From NCBI GenBank assembly GCA_024102815.1, contig JAGFJJ010000048.1:310001-374000 (forward strand): a DNA stretch of 64,000 nt, written 5' to 3'. The translations under genes were made by a program, and so were the position numbers. Below the pieces are notes generated by a model. The model saw only the letters and a program-made list of their open reading frames with translations, was not told the DNA's origin and made no database searches. Shown here in pieces: positions 48,583 to 57,340 of the stretch (position 1 is its first letter; the number at the start of each line of letters is the position of its first letter). The stretch is from Phycisphaerae bacterium (lineage in GTDB: Bacteria; Planctomycetota; Phycisphaerae; UBA1845).

Positions 48583-49065
48583 TCAGGCTTCCTTGACCGG
48601 AATGCGCTTGGGCCGCTCGCTCTCGAGCTTGGGCAGCACGATGGTTACGACCCCGTTCCTGTGCTTGGCACTGACCTTGCCGGCGTCCACGGCCGCCGGG
48701 AGGGTAATGCTCCGACGGAAGGAGCCAAACCGCCGCTCGGTGTAGCTGTAGTTCTCGCCCTTCTTTTCCGACGACTCCTTTTTCTCGCCGGAAAACGTCA
48801 GCACGTTCCCGGTCACGGAGACGTCCAGGTCGTCCGGATCAAGTCCGGGGACCTCGGCACGGACCGTGATTTCCTTGTCGGTTTCGGAGACGTCTACGCT
48901 CGGCAGCCAGTCGCCCATGCCGCCCATTCGTCCCGGGGACCAGTTGCCGCCCAGGAAGCGGTCGAACATGCGGTCCATTTCCGAGCGGAACACGTCGAGC
49001 GCCCCGAATGGCTCGACCTCCGCATCCTGTCGTTTGCCTCGCCACGGAATCATGGACATGGTCAC
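48583..49065 (-). CDS. Small heat shock protein (Hsp20)
   Basis: 160 residues with an alpha-crystallin domain at about 50-150: VDVSETDKEITVRAEVPGLDPDDLDVSVTGNVLTFSGEKKE, YSYTERRFGSFRRSITLP and KHRNGVVTIVLPK (key parts). It keeps unfolded proteins soluble without ATP. The N-terminal part (MIPWRGKRQD ... MFDRFLGG) is the usual variable arm. It is the distal of three adjacent hsp20 genes on the same strand. Confidence 0.92.
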   Translation of the reverse strand: MTMSMIPWRGKRQDAEVEPFGALDVFRSEMDRMFDRFLGGNWSPGRMGGMGDWLPSVDVSETDKEITVRAEVPGLDPDDLDVSVTGNVLTFSGEKKESSEKKGENYSYTERRFGSFRRSITLPAAVDAGKVSAKHRNGVVTIVLPKLESERPKRIPVKEA

Positions 49066-49120
49066 ACCTCCTTTGCCTTGACGCGCCGGCCGGCGCCACC
49101 GTGCTCACCGGCGCGAATGA

Positions 49121-49519
49121 CTATTGCGTCTTGATCTCGATCTTCCGCGCCCGGGCCGCCTCGACCTTGGGAAGATGAAGCGTCAGCACGCCCTGGGCAT
49201 ACTCCGCGCTGATCTTGCTCGCATCGATGGCCTCGCTCACCCGGAACGTGCGGTAGAAGTCGCCCACACCGTATTCCCGATGGAGCAGGTTCGCGCCCGG
49301 CGTCTGCCGCGGAAGTACCTTTCCCACGATGGTGAGCACGCCATTCTCGAAGTTGATGTCCACAGAGTCGCGGGTCACGCCGGGCATGTCCGCACGGACC
49401 AGTAACTCCTCCTTATTCTCCACGATGTCCACGTTGGGCAGGTAGGTCGGCCCGCTGCGCGTGCGCTCCGTCTGCGCGACCTCCACCTGCTGGGGCTTTT
49501 CAATCGTATCCGTTGCCAT
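49121..49519 (-). CDS. Small heat shock protein (Hsp20), short form
   Basis: 132 residues. The alpha-crystallin domain runs at about 30-130: VDIVENKEELLVRADMPGVTRDSVDINFENGVLTIVGK and a C-terminal AQGVLTLHLPKVEAARARKIEI. Compared with its neighbours it has a shorter N-terminal arm and lacks the RRFGSF stretch, having HREYGVGDFYRTF instead. Middle gene of the triplet; spacing of 55 and 80 bases. Confidence 0.92.
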   Translation of the reverse strand: MATDTIEKPQQVEVAQTERTRSGPTYLPNVDIVENKEELLVRADMPGVTRDSVDINFENGVLTIVGKVLPRQTPGANLLHREYGVGDFYRTFRVSEAIDASKISAEYAQGVLTLHLPKVEAARARKIEIKTQ

Positions 49520-49599
49520 GGTGTCATCTCCTTGTCATGTCTGCGACGGCCCGGCCGTCGAATGGGCTTCATCGATCCTTGATCTCATGCGTTCTCGAC

Positions 49600-50040
49600 T
49601 TAACCTTTCACCTCGATCTTGCGCGGCAGGACGGAGTCGGCCTTGGGCAGCGTAATCGCCAGCACGCCGTCACGAAGCGACGCCTCGACCTTTTCCGCAT
49701 TCACGGCCACGGGCAGGCGCAATACGCGGCTGAATTCACCCACGCCGCGCTCCCGGCGATGCCAGGTCGTGCCCTCGGGCGATGCGTCGTCGCGCCGCCC
49801 CTTGATGGTCAACTCGTCGCCCTGCACGAACACTTCGAGGTCGTTCATGGTCAGTCCGGGCAGCTCGGCCTCCGCGTGGAGGTTGCGCTCATCCTCCCAG
49901 ACATTGATCGCCGGGAAACCCGTTGCCGCCCAGCGCCCGGCGAAGCGGTTCGGAGCCGTGCCCCGGCTGAATTCATCGAACAGACGATCCATCTCGTTAC
50001 GCAATCCCACCAGCGGCTCGAATCGAACTCTCGAAAACAT
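49600..50040 (-). CDS. Small heat shock protein (Hsp20), third copy
   Basis: 146 residues from the ATG at 50040, which is preceded by AAGGAGG; a longer frame up to 50244 is not needed. Domain at about 42-145: FPAINVWEDERNLHAEAELPGL, WHRRERGVGEFSRVLRLPVAVN, ASLRDGVLAITLPK. It is promoter-proximal. Three copies in a row suggest a heat-inducible operon; I did not find CIRCE or a clear sigma-32 promoter upstream. Confidence 0.92.
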   Translation of the reverse strand: MFSRVRFEPLVGLRNEMDRLFDEFSRGTAPNRFAGRWAATGFPAINVWEDERNLHAEAELPGLTMNDLEVFVQGDELTIKGRRDDASPEGTTWHRRERGVGEFSRVLRLPVAVNAEKVEASLRDGVLAITLPKADSVLPRKIEVKG

Positions 50041-50440
50041 GCTGATATCCTCCTTTGCGACCCATGGCCGCATTTGCCAATCTTCGCCTGCGTGTCTTGC
50101 TCTTGCCTTACATTCGCCTTGCAACCCGCGATTTGCACCGCGCTCGAACCCGCCCGAAGGAGGGCGTCGCGGTCGCCGGGAGGAAGAAGAGCAACGCCTG
50201 TGCCAGGGGATGACACTCAGGCGTCGCGGTCGTAAGTTCAGCAAAAATAACCACTTACAGATTGTATCCGCCGGTTGATTTTCGGTCCCTTGCCACCTTG
50301 GCAGCGCCGAGGTGGCAGCGTGGCAGGGCAGGGCATGGCGCCCGCATCATTGGAGGCGTTGGCGCGGCGGGCAGGTAGAATCCCCGCCCGACGTGCCCGG
50401 CGAGTGGTTTCTCAATGGTGCTTCATGCGGAGGATGTCAG

Positions 50441-50794
50441 ATGGATCGGCTGTTGCCCGTGGTAATGCTCATCGGGTCGAACCTCTTCATGACCTATGCG
50501 TGGTACGGGCACTTGAAGGACATGCGAGCAAAGCCGCTGCTTGTGGCCATACTCGTGAGCTGGAGCGTGGCCCTGCTGGAGTACTGCCTGCAAGTTCCGG
50601 CCAACCGCATCGGCTTCCGCGTGTACTCGCTGGGGCAGCTCAAGGTGATGCAGGAGATCATCACCATGGCCGTGTTCGCGGGGTTCGCCGCGCTCTACAT
50701 GCGCGAGAAGATCACGATCAATTATCTGTGGGCGGGCCTGTGCCTGACGGCCGCGGCGTTCTTCATGTTCCGAGACGTGAAGGTGGGAGGGTAA
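50441..50794 (+). CDS. DMT-family small membrane protein (DUF486)
   Basis: 117 residues from the ATG at 50441, with GGAGGA in front. Four hydrophobic segments with motifs VVMLIGSNLFMTYAWYGHLK, LVSWSVALLEYCLQVPANRIG and EIITMAVFAGFAALYMREK match DUF486, a small multidrug-resistance-like transporter family. Role unknown. Longer in-frame starts upstream do not add hydrophobic sequence. Confidence 0.85.
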   Translation: MDRLLPVVMLIGSNLFMTYAWYGHLKDMRAKPLLVAILVSWSVALLEYCLQVPANRIGFRVYSLGQLKVMQEIITMAVFAGFAALYMREKITINYLWAGLCLTAAAFFMFRDVKVGG

Positions 50795-50901
50795 TGGGAG
50801 CGTCGAGCCGTCGGCCATGCCCACGAGTTGGCAAAGGGCGGCCGGCCCGCTTGGCCGCCCTTTACCAAGCGGTAGTCTCTCGCACTTACGGCTGTCTCAG
50901 G

Positions 50902-51078
50902 TCATATCTGAACACCGGTGCCGGCAAGCAACATGTTGAAACCATTGAGGATGAGGCTGTTCACGATGTCTCCGGCGGTGTCCGCGAAGATATTGTCCGG
51001 CAGGCATCCGCCGGAGGCGAATAGCAGAGCGTGACCAGAAACCAGCAAGAACGCTTTCCGAAGTTTCCCGAAATTCAC
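50902..51078 (-). CDS. Small lipoprotein of unknown function
   Basis: 58 residues from a GTG at 51078 (AAGGAGA upstream). The N-terminus is a signal with lipobox ASGGC, so the mature peptide begins CLPDNIFADTAGDIVNSLIL and has only about 33 residues. The CLPDN-(I/Y)FA start and the hydrophobic ending are characteristic of a small planctomycete lipoprotein family I know only as hypothetical. Its location in the periplasm is predicted. An ATG start at 51177 is in frame but buries the signal. Confidence 0.6.
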   Translation of the reverse strand: MNFGKLRKAFLLVSGHALLFASGGCLPDNIFADTAGDIVNSLILNGFNMLLAGTGVQI

Positions 51079-51245
51079 TGCCAATCTCCTTTTTCTGTTG
51101 TACCTCGAACGAATCCCGTAATCATGGTCTTGATCGTGGCCACCCGGTAATCCCGGGCCCTGAACACCGCTCGTCACCCCTTACGACCGCAGAATGCTCC
51201 ATCCGAGTTTCATAATTGCGGCGACGAGCATTTCGCACGGCCATT

Positions 51246-51620
51246 TCATGGGTTGGAGGGCAGGCGCGACATATATTTGTGCGCGGCCATCAAGTAGCTG
51301 CGCAGTGCATCCTTCTCGGCTGCGTCGAGCTTTGACTCTGGTGCCATGCGTTCGACGATTTTCTCCCATTGCGCGACCGTATATCGATTAACCCGCTCAA
51401 CGCTGTGGCAACGGGCGCAGTCGGTTATGTAGATGTTGCGTCCCTCCTCCAGCGCCGCGAGTGATTCGTTGCTCGTGTTTGCGGTCACGAGCACGGACTC
51501 GACGCGAGGCGCCATTTGTTCGACGGTAAGGCATCCCAGGAGGGCAACCAGGAATGGCGAGCCTACAGCAAGGCGGGCGCGTCGCCGCAGAAGACGAATT
51601 CTTGGATCATGGGAATACAT
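51246..51620 (-). CDS. Mono-haem c-type cytochrome-like lipoprotein
   Basis: 124 residues from the ATG at 51620. A signal with lipobox-like ALLGC is followed by a single haem-binding motif CARCH (Cys68-Cys71-His72) and AQWEKIVERMAPESKLDAAEKDALRSYL (key residues), which places the axial Met near residue 90 (IVERM). It probably carries electrons in the periplasm. The frame extends to 51806, but the signal points to 51620. It lies downstream of the outer-membrane protein gene, in the same direction. Confidence 0.72.
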   Translation of the reverse strand: MYSHDPRIRLLRRRARLAVGSPFLVALLGCLTVEQMAPRVESVLVTANTSNESLAALEEGRNIYITDCARCHSVERVNRYTVAQWEKIVERMAPESKLDAAEKDALRSYLMAAHKYMSRLPSNP

Positions 51621-51706
51621 CGGGCAGCTCCCGTCGCAGTGAAATGCTGCGCTAACATCCGATTCCATGATGGAGAACGGATCGACAACATCGGTTCTGT
51701 CGGCGA

Positions 51707-52480
51707 TCACCCGCCCAGCGGAATGCCGAATAAGAGCCTGGCCTGGAAATCGGGCTCGTCCTCGATGTCGCTGACCTGGAAGAGGGGGGTCATCGTCACC
51801 CACCACTTCTTTGCGCGATAGGAGAAGTTGGGCCCCAGGTAAAGGACCGCTTTCCCCCTAACGCCGCGCCAGTCGGGGATACCCAGTTCATGAAGTAATT
51901 CAGCACCGGCCAGAAATTGCGGTGACACCTGGTAGCTGAGGCCGAAAGTCTGCGCCAGCTCGCCGTTGTCTTCGTCATAGTCGTGTCCCTCCCACTCAGC
52001 CTCGAGTATCGCGTTGTAGGCCAACGTGAGCTTTCCGATGTTCTTTTGGGCGATGAACTTGCTCTCAACCTCCAGCAGCTCATCGCCGACCTTGACTTCG
52101 CCGTAGAGCGCCAGTCCGAGGAAATTGGCATTGGGATCCGAAAGATTCCAGATGCCTTCAAGGGCAACGTTATTCCACTCCCCGCGATGTCTGTTCTCCC
52201 GACGATTCTCTTCGTAGCGCCAGTCAGAAACGTAGAAGCCCAACTGGAGCCGATCGGTGACGCCGTATTCAATCTCGGTGCGAAAATCGAAACGATCAAA
52301 GTCACGATTGCTCTCCTTCGCGGTCTTCCAGGTGACCCACTGCTCGAACTCCCATTCGCCCTTCTTCTCGGTGGTCGATTCATAAACGTAAGTAAAGCGA
52401 CGTTCGCCGGCGCTAACACGCCCGGCAATGAGCATCAGGACCAAGCTGACCGCCGTAGAGGATCCAAACCAATTCCTCAT
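51707..52480 (-). CDS. Outer-membrane-type beta-barrel protein (DUF6662-like)
   Basis: 257 residues from the ATG at 52480 with AAGGAG upstream. Signal peptide ends near RVSAG. The body is a run of amphipathic beta strands with aromatic ends (FTYVYESTTEKKGEWEFEQWVTWK, QLGFYVSDWRYEE, FLGLALYGEVKVG, KLTLAYNAILEAEW). The ending FQARLLFGIPLGG fits a beta-barrel. The pattern ERRFTYVYEST...GEWEFEQWVTWKT matches a family I recall as DUF6662, but this was not checked. The cytochrome gene follows. Confidence 0.65.
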   Translation of the reverse strand: MRNWFGSSTAVSLVLMLIAGRVSAGERRFTYVYESTTEKKGEWEFEQWVTWKTAKESNRDFDRFDFRTEIEYGVTDRLQLGFYVSDWRYEENRRENRHRGEWNNVALEGIWNLSDPNANFLGLALYGEVKVGDELLEVESKFIAQKNIGKLTLAYNAILEAEWEGHDYDEDNGELAQTFGLSYQVSPQFLAGAELLHELGIPDWRGVRGKAVLYLGPNFSYRAKKWWVTMTPLFQVSDIEDEPDFQARLLFGIPLGG

Positions 52481-53029
52481 CACGTGCTCCTTGCGTCTAA
52501 TTGCGCCGCCTCGACCGACACACATCCGTACTTGGCCCCGCGGATCCGCGAGGCCGGGCTTCGGACCGTTTCCCGCTTCCAAGCTTGCCGACCCAATCGC
52601 ACGCTCTCTATTAATTGAATCCATGTCGCAAAATCGTTGGACATTGCACTTCCAGGTCGCCGCCGGAATCCGCGCAAAAATGGCCCATTTTCCATTGCTG
52701 GACGCTATTTTTCTCAGCTATTCTTGAAATCGTCCAATGGTCACCACCGACTTAACTGAGATCCGGTATCAATGAACGCGCAGATTACGCCGCTACGTTT
52801 GATCTGTCAACGGGAGGGCGGCGTCTCTCGGAACGCGGGAATTGTGGCCGGCAATCGGGCATTGAGATCCGCCCAACGGGTAGCGACGAACAAGCCGGTG
52901 TCCGCATACCCCTCGGCATGGCTTCGGGCGGAGGAAAGCGGCACGGCAGGACGTGTGGGCATGGGACGCGGCAGATTTATAATTGACTCCCGGTGGTACC
53001 GGGCAGACCTCGGGGCCGAGCGTCCTAAC
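52481..53029. other. Spacer with a candidate promoter and an inverted repeat
   Basis: This 549-base stretch has no supported gene. A frame open to 52772 only extends the SDR gene. At 52692-52740, CCATTG-CTG-GACG pairs with CGTCCAATGG; a promoter-like TTGCTG (52695-52700) and TATTCT (52719-52724) with an 18-base spacer lie within it, so an operator may overlap a promoter for the cluster downstream. Confidence 0.4.
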
Positions 53030-54028
53030 ATGACCACTCTCGTTACCGGCGGCGGAGGGTTTCTCGGATCGGCCATTGTGCGGCGGCTGGTGGAGCGGGG
53101 TTGCGCCGTTGCCGTGCTCGGGCGGGGGGAATATCCGCATCTTCGATCGCTGGGGGTCAAGTGCATCCGCGGGGACATTCGCGGCGCGGCGACGGTACAC
53201 GAGGCCTGCCGGGGTGTGGACACCGTCTTTCACGTGGCAGCGCTGGCCGGGGTCTGGGGCCGGCGGCGGGAGTTCGAGCAGATCAACATCACGGGAACGC
53301 GAAACGTCCTCGCCGCATGTCGAGCGAGCGGGGTCGGCAAGCTCGTCCTCACCAGCTCGCCGAGCGTGGTGTTCGGAGCCGCGCCCCTTTGCGGGGTGGA
53401 TGAATCGCAGCCGTACCCCGACCGCTACTTGGCCGACTACCCCCGCACCAAGGCGGTGGCGGAACGCGAAGTCCTCGCGGCCAACGGGGGCGATCTTGCT
53501 ACGGTTGCCATCCGACCGCACCTGATCTGGGGTCCGGGCGATCCGCACATCATCCCGCGGATCATCGACCGCGCCCGGACCGGCCGACTGGTGCAGGTCG
53601 GCGACGGCACCAACTTTGTTGATATTACCTATATTGACAACGCCGCGGACGCGCACATTCTCGCTGCGGATGCCCTTAAACCGGGCGCGGCGTGCTCAGG
53701 AGGGGCGTACTTCATCAGCCAGGGCGAACCGGTTTCGCTGTGGCCCTGGATTCGCGGCCTTTTGGACAAGCTGGGGATCCCGGGGTCGCGAAGGTCGCTT
53801 TCGCTTGCCACGGCGTATCGAATAGGAGCGCTGATGGAATTCGCACACCGAGGGCTGCCGTTTCTCGGCGAGCCGCGACTGACGCGCTTCGTAGCGATGC
53901 AGCTTGGGCAATCGCATTACTTCGATATTTCGGCGGCGCGGCGCGACCTCGGCTATATTCCCAGGGTCGGGACTGACGAAGGGGTTGAGACGCTGGTGCG
54001 AAGCCTGCGCGGCGCGAGGGGCGCATAG
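53030..54028 (+). CDS. NAD(P)-dependent SDR, OleD/3-beta-HSD-like
   Basis: 332 residues from the ATG at 53030. Extended SDR fold: cofactor motif VTGGGGFLGSAIVRR near 5, VFHVAALAGVWG near 66, SSPSVVFG near 106, the catalytic YPRTK (Tyr-x3-Lys) near 140, and RPHLIWGPGDPHIIPRII near 163. The pattern of GVWGRRREFEQINITGTRNV and FDISAARRDLGY (near 290) is that of OleD, the 3-ketoacyl/2-alkyl-3-oxoalkanoate reductase of olefin biosynthesis. There is no fabG in the cluster, so it is a candidate 3-ketoacyl reducer for the ACP-bound chain. Confidence 0.8.
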   Translation: MTTLVTGGGGFLGSAIVRRLVERGCAVAVLGRGEYPHLRSLGVKCIRGDIRGAATVHEACRGVDTVFHVAALAGVWGRRREFEQINITGTRNVLAACRASGVGKLVLTSSPSVVFGAAPLCGVDESQPYPDRYLADYPRTKAVAEREVLAANGGDLATVAIRPHLIWGPGDPHIIPRIIDRARTGRLVQVGDGTNFVDITYIDNAADAHILAADALKPGAACSGGAYFISQGEPVSLWPWIRGLLDKLGIPGSRRSLSLATAYRIGALMEFAHRGLPFLGEPRLTRFVAMQLGQSHYFDISAARRDLGYIPRVGTDEGVETLVRSLRGARGA

Positions 54029-54187
54029 GCACGCCGCCCAGGACTGTCCGACAGCATTCCGCCACTTTGTGCGGCTTGGGCGCGTTTCCTTTTGGGCGAC
54101 AATTGCTACCATGCCTCATCTTCCCCGTGCGGGTCCGGCGAGCATCCCGGCGGGCAGTTCGGCCCGGGCGCAGGCAGGCCAGTGCTG

Positions 54188-55426
54188 ATGAACGACGCGG
54201 AACGTATCGTCATTACCGGAATAGGGTTAGCGGCGCCCAACGGCGACTCGCCGGAGGCGTACCGGCGGAATCTCCTGGGCGGTGTCTCCGGTGTGACCAC
54301 GATCGAGACGCGCTTCATGGGCAAGGTGCACGCGGGGGTCTGTGATTTTGACGAGCGAAAGCACCAGGATCGAAAGGAGCGGCGTCGGGGTACGCGGGCG
54401 GGGGCCATCTCCATCTTTTGTGCCCACGAGGCTTTGCGCCACGCAGAGATCAATCTCGATACGCTTGACCGGGCTCAAGTGGGGACGTTCATCGGCATCA
54501 CCGAGCACGGCACGGTGGAGACGGAAAACGAGATTGACGTGATCCGCCAGTACGACTATGACGTACGGTACTGGTCGCACCATCACAACCCTCGCACCGT
54601 GGCCAACAACCCGGCGGGGGAGGTGACGCTGAACCTCAGGCTGCAAGGTCCGCATTACACCATCGGCGCCGCGTGCGCCGCGGGAAACGCGGGTCTGATT
54701 CAGGGCGTGCAGATGCTGCGGCTTGGGGAGGTCGATCTGGCGCTGGCCGGCGGCGTGTCGGAGGCCATTCACTCCTTCGGTATCTTCGCCAGCTTCGCGA
54801 GCGAGAACGCCCTGGCGCGGCACGAAGACGCCACGAAAGCCAGCCGCCCGTTTGATCGGGCGCGGAACGGGATTGTGGTGTCGGAGGGCGGATGCCTATA
54901 CGTTCTGGAGCGGCTGAGCGATGCCCGGCGGCGGGGGGCCCGGATCGTCGCGGAAATCGTCGGGTATGCGATGAACTCCGACGCGGTCGATCCGGTAGTG
55001 CCCGATACCGAGCGCCTGGCGGAATGCATGAATTTGGCGCTGGCCCGGGCGGGAATCGCGCCGGCGGCGGTGAATATCGTCAGCACCCATGCCACGGCGA
55101 CGGAACTGGGCGACATCCGCGAGGCGCAGGCCGTGCGGCAGGTTTTCGGCGACTGCGGCAATACGTGGATCAATAATACGAAGAGTTTCATCGGGCACGC
55201 GATGGGCGCGGCCGGAGCACTGGAACTGGCGGGGAATCTGGGTTCGTTCGAGGACGGGCTGGTTCACCCCACGATCAACGTGGATGATCTGGACCCGGCA
55301 TGTGCGGTTCGAAATCTGGTGGTGGGTAAGCCACAGTCAGTCGGCAAGGTGGAGTACATTCTGAACAACTCGTTCGGTATGCTGGGGACGAACTCGGCCG
55401 TCGTGGTTCGACGATACAACGTTTAG
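54188..55426 (+). CDS. Beta-ketoacyl-ACP synthase (FabF-like)
   Basis: 412 residues from the ATG at 54188. Thiolase-fold elongating synthase with the full catalytic triad: Cys in GAACAAGNAG (near 167), His in STHATATELGD (near 303) and His in FIGHAMGAAGALE (near 339). RIVITGIGLAAPNG is the start motif. It elongates an acyl-ACP with malonyl-ACP. The triad C-H-H argues against a chain-length-factor-like paralogue. Differences from ordinary FabF: ATATELGD instead of GTSTPLGD. It is part of the cluster with its own ACP. Confidence 0.88.
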   Translation: MNDAERIVITGIGLAAPNGDSPEAYRRNLLGGVSGVTTIETRFMGKVHAGVCDFDERKHQDRKERRRGTRAGAISIFCAHEALRHAEINLDTLDRAQVGTFIGITEHGTVETENEIDVIRQYDYDVRYWSHHHNPRTVANNPAGEVTLNLRLQGPHYTIGAACAAGNAGLIQGVQMLRLGEVDLALAGGVSEAIHSFGIFASFASENALARHEDATKASRPFDRARNGIVVSEGGCLYVLERLSDARRRGARIVAEIVGYAMNSDAVDPVVPDTERLAECMNLALARAGIAPAAVNIVSTHATATELGDIREAQAVRQVFGDCGNTWINNTKSFIGHAMGAAGALELAGNLGSFEDGLVHPTINVDDLDPACAVRNLVVGKPQSVGKVEYILNNSFGMLGTNSAVVVRRYNV

Positions 55427-55480
55427 GTGGAATCCGGCGAAGCGTGGGGCTTTCCGGTCGAACTGATTGAGGGAAGGACG

Positions 55481-55738
55481 ATGGAGCAGCAGGTTCGAGG
55501 AATGATCCTCGATATTATCGCGACAATCGCGCCGGACGCGGATCTGAGCAACATCCAGGGGGACGTGCGGCTGCGTGATCAGCTCGACTTGGACTCGATG
55601 GATTTTCTGGACATCGTGATGGAGCTGCGCAAGCGCTACAAAGTGGAGGTCCCCAAGGAGGACTACCCCGCGCTGGCGACGCTGGACAGTTGCGTCGAAT
55701 ACCTGGCCCCCAAGCTCTCCGCGCAAGTGAACGCCTGA
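55481..55738 (+). CDS. Acyl carrier protein (cluster-specific)
   Basis: 85 residues from the ATG at 55481, with GGGAAGGA upstream. The phosphopantetheine-attachment motif is DLDSMDFLDIVMEL, with Ser near 40. Flanking helices fit the ACP fold. It is probably the carrier for the chain handled by the neighbouring synthase and oxidoreductases. It has PEDYPALATLDSCVEYL-like C-terminal helix typical of ACPs. Confidence 0.9.
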   Translation: MEQQVRGMILDIIATIAPDADLSNIQGDVRLRDQLDLDSMDFLDIVMELRKRYKVEVPKEDYPALATLDSCVEYLAPKLSAQVNA

Positions 55739-55829
55739 CCGTACGGGCACGCGAATTGAACTTCCATCGGGCGGCGCTGGCCGGGCTCCGTGGTGGTCGT
55801 TGGCGCAACGCGGCGTTCGCCGAACATCC

Positions 55830-57218
55830 ATGCATTTCGACGTCGTCATCATCGGGGCGGGGATGTCCGGCTTGGCCGCGGGCATACGCCTCGCCTATTT
55901 CGGCCACCGGGTTCGCATCTTCGAAAGACACTACGCATTCGGCGGCTTGAATTCGTACTACACGCTGGAAGGGCGTGCGTTCGACGTCGGCCTGCACGCC
56001 GTCACGAACATCGCGCCGCCCGAGAGGCGCGGCGCCCCGCTGAACAAGCTCTTGCGGCAACTTCGCCTGAGTCGTGACGAACTGGGTCTTCTTCCGCAGC
56101 GCCATTCGGAAGTGCTGTTTCCCGGGCGGCGGCTGCGGTTCACCAACGATGCGGCGGTGCTGATCGAGGAAGTGTCGCGGGAATTCCCGCAAGAGGCGGA
56201 CAATTTTCGCCGGCTCGTAGCATTCATCGGCGAGTATGACGACGCGCGGCTCGATCTGCCCTGGCGGTCGACGCGGGCCGTGCTCGGTGATTACGTCCGC
56301 GACCCTGTGCTTGTCGACATGCTCCTTTGTCCGATTTTCTACTATGGCAGTCCGGAAGAGCACGATCTGGACTTCACGTCGTTCGTCACGCTGTTCAAGG
56401 CCATCTTCCTGGAAGGGTTCGCCCGTCCGCGAGAGGGCGTGCGGCGCATCATCCGGGCGCTGGTCCGCACGTTCCACAAGAACGGCGGCACGATCAAAAT
56501 GCGCAGCGGCGTCAGGCGACTGATTGTCGAGGACGACCGGGTGCAGGGGATCGAACTGGAGAATGGGGAGACGATTTCGGCCGATGTCGTGCTGTCGTCA
56601 ATCGGACTGCACGAAACGATGGCGCTGTGCGGAACGGAATCAGGGCAGGAGTGGGCGAGCGAATTCCCCCCGGGGCAGATTTCTTTCGTGGAGAGCATCG
56701 CCGTTCTCGATACGCTTCCGCAGAAGTTCGGCTGGGAGGCGGCGATCGCGTTCTACAACGATGCGGAACGGTTCACATATGCCGTGCCGGACGGGCCGAT
56801 TGATCCGCGCAGCGGCGTCATCTGCGCGCCGAGCAATTACGAGGGTCACGAGGACATGGCCGAGGGCGTGCTGCGGATGACCTGGATGGCCCATCCGCGG
56901 CGCTGGATCGGGGTCGCGGAGGATGTTTACGCGGCACAGAAGGCCGAGGTCGAGGCGTCGTTCCGCCAGAGGGCGGAGCGGATTGCGCCGGGGATCGCAC
57001 GGCACATTGTCTTCATGGACACGTTCACGCCGCGTACGATCCGCCACTACACGGGGCACGAGAACGGCGCCGTGTACGGGACAACCCGAAAGGCCCGGGA
57101 TGGGCGGACCCCCTGGGCGAACCTCTTTCTGTGCGGGACGGATCAGGGCTATCTGGGTATCATCGGGGCCATGCTCAGCGGAATTACCGTCGCGAACATG
57201 CATGTGTTGGGGAAATAA
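55830..57218 (+). CDS. CrtI/RetSat-type FAD oxidoreductase, first copy
   Basis: 462 residues from the ATG at 55830. The FAD-binding motif DVVIIGAGMSGLAAGIRLAYFGHRVRIFERH is at the N-terminus (GxGxxG at 9-14; key residues shown), with the E-x-H-Y-x-x-G-G segment after it. A C-terminal FAD motif is LFLCGTDQGYLGIIGAMLSG. Phytoene-desaturase family members oxidise, isomerise or saturate C=C bonds of long hydrophobic chains. In this cluster the likely substrate is an ACP-bound acyl chain. It is followed by a spacer repeat and a second copy. Confidence 0.85.
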   Translation: MHFDVVIIGAGMSGLAAGIRLAYFGHRVRIFERHYAFGGLNSYYTLEGRAFDVGLHAVTNIAPPERRGAPLNKLLRQLRLSRDELGLLPQRHSEVLFPGRRLRFTNDAAVLIEEVSREFPQEADNFRRLVAFIGEYDDARLDLPWRSTRAVLGDYVRDPVLVDMLLCPIFYYGSPEEHDLDFTSFVTLFKAIFLEGFARPREGVRRIIRALVRTFHKNGGTIKMRSGVRRLIVEDDRVQGIELENGETISADVVLSSIGLHETMALCGTESGQEWASEFPPGQISFVESIAVLDTLPQKFGWEAAIAFYNDAERFTYAVPDGPIDPRSGVICAPSNYEGHEDMAEGVLRMTWMAHPRRWIGVAEDVYAAQKAEVEASFRQRAERIAPGIARHIVFMDTFTPRTIRHYTGHENGAVYGTTRKARDGRTPWANLFLCGTDQGYLGIIGAMLSGITVANMHVLGK

Positions 57219-57221
57219 GAA

Positions 57222-57260
57222 GGTAACAGGCAACGGGCAATAGGCAACAGGGGAAGAAAA
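57222..57260 (+). repeat. Spacer repeat (GGCAACAGG type), first copy
   Basis: A purine-rich tract built from AACAGGCAACGGGCAATAGG-like units lies in the spacer between the two CrtI-like genes. A near-identical copy is at 61361-61394. Confidence 0.55.
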
Positions 57261-57340
57261 AGACTGGGCGGAATCGCGGCGGCAAGAAAGCAGCGCACCT
57301 GTTTGCCTCCCGATACACGATTCGGGCTGAACATTCAGAA

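Noticed and set aside
52772-53029. N-terminal extension of the SDR gene
   Set aside because: The in-frame extension has no motif, and the SDR cofactor motif begins right after the ATG at 53030 as in the family.
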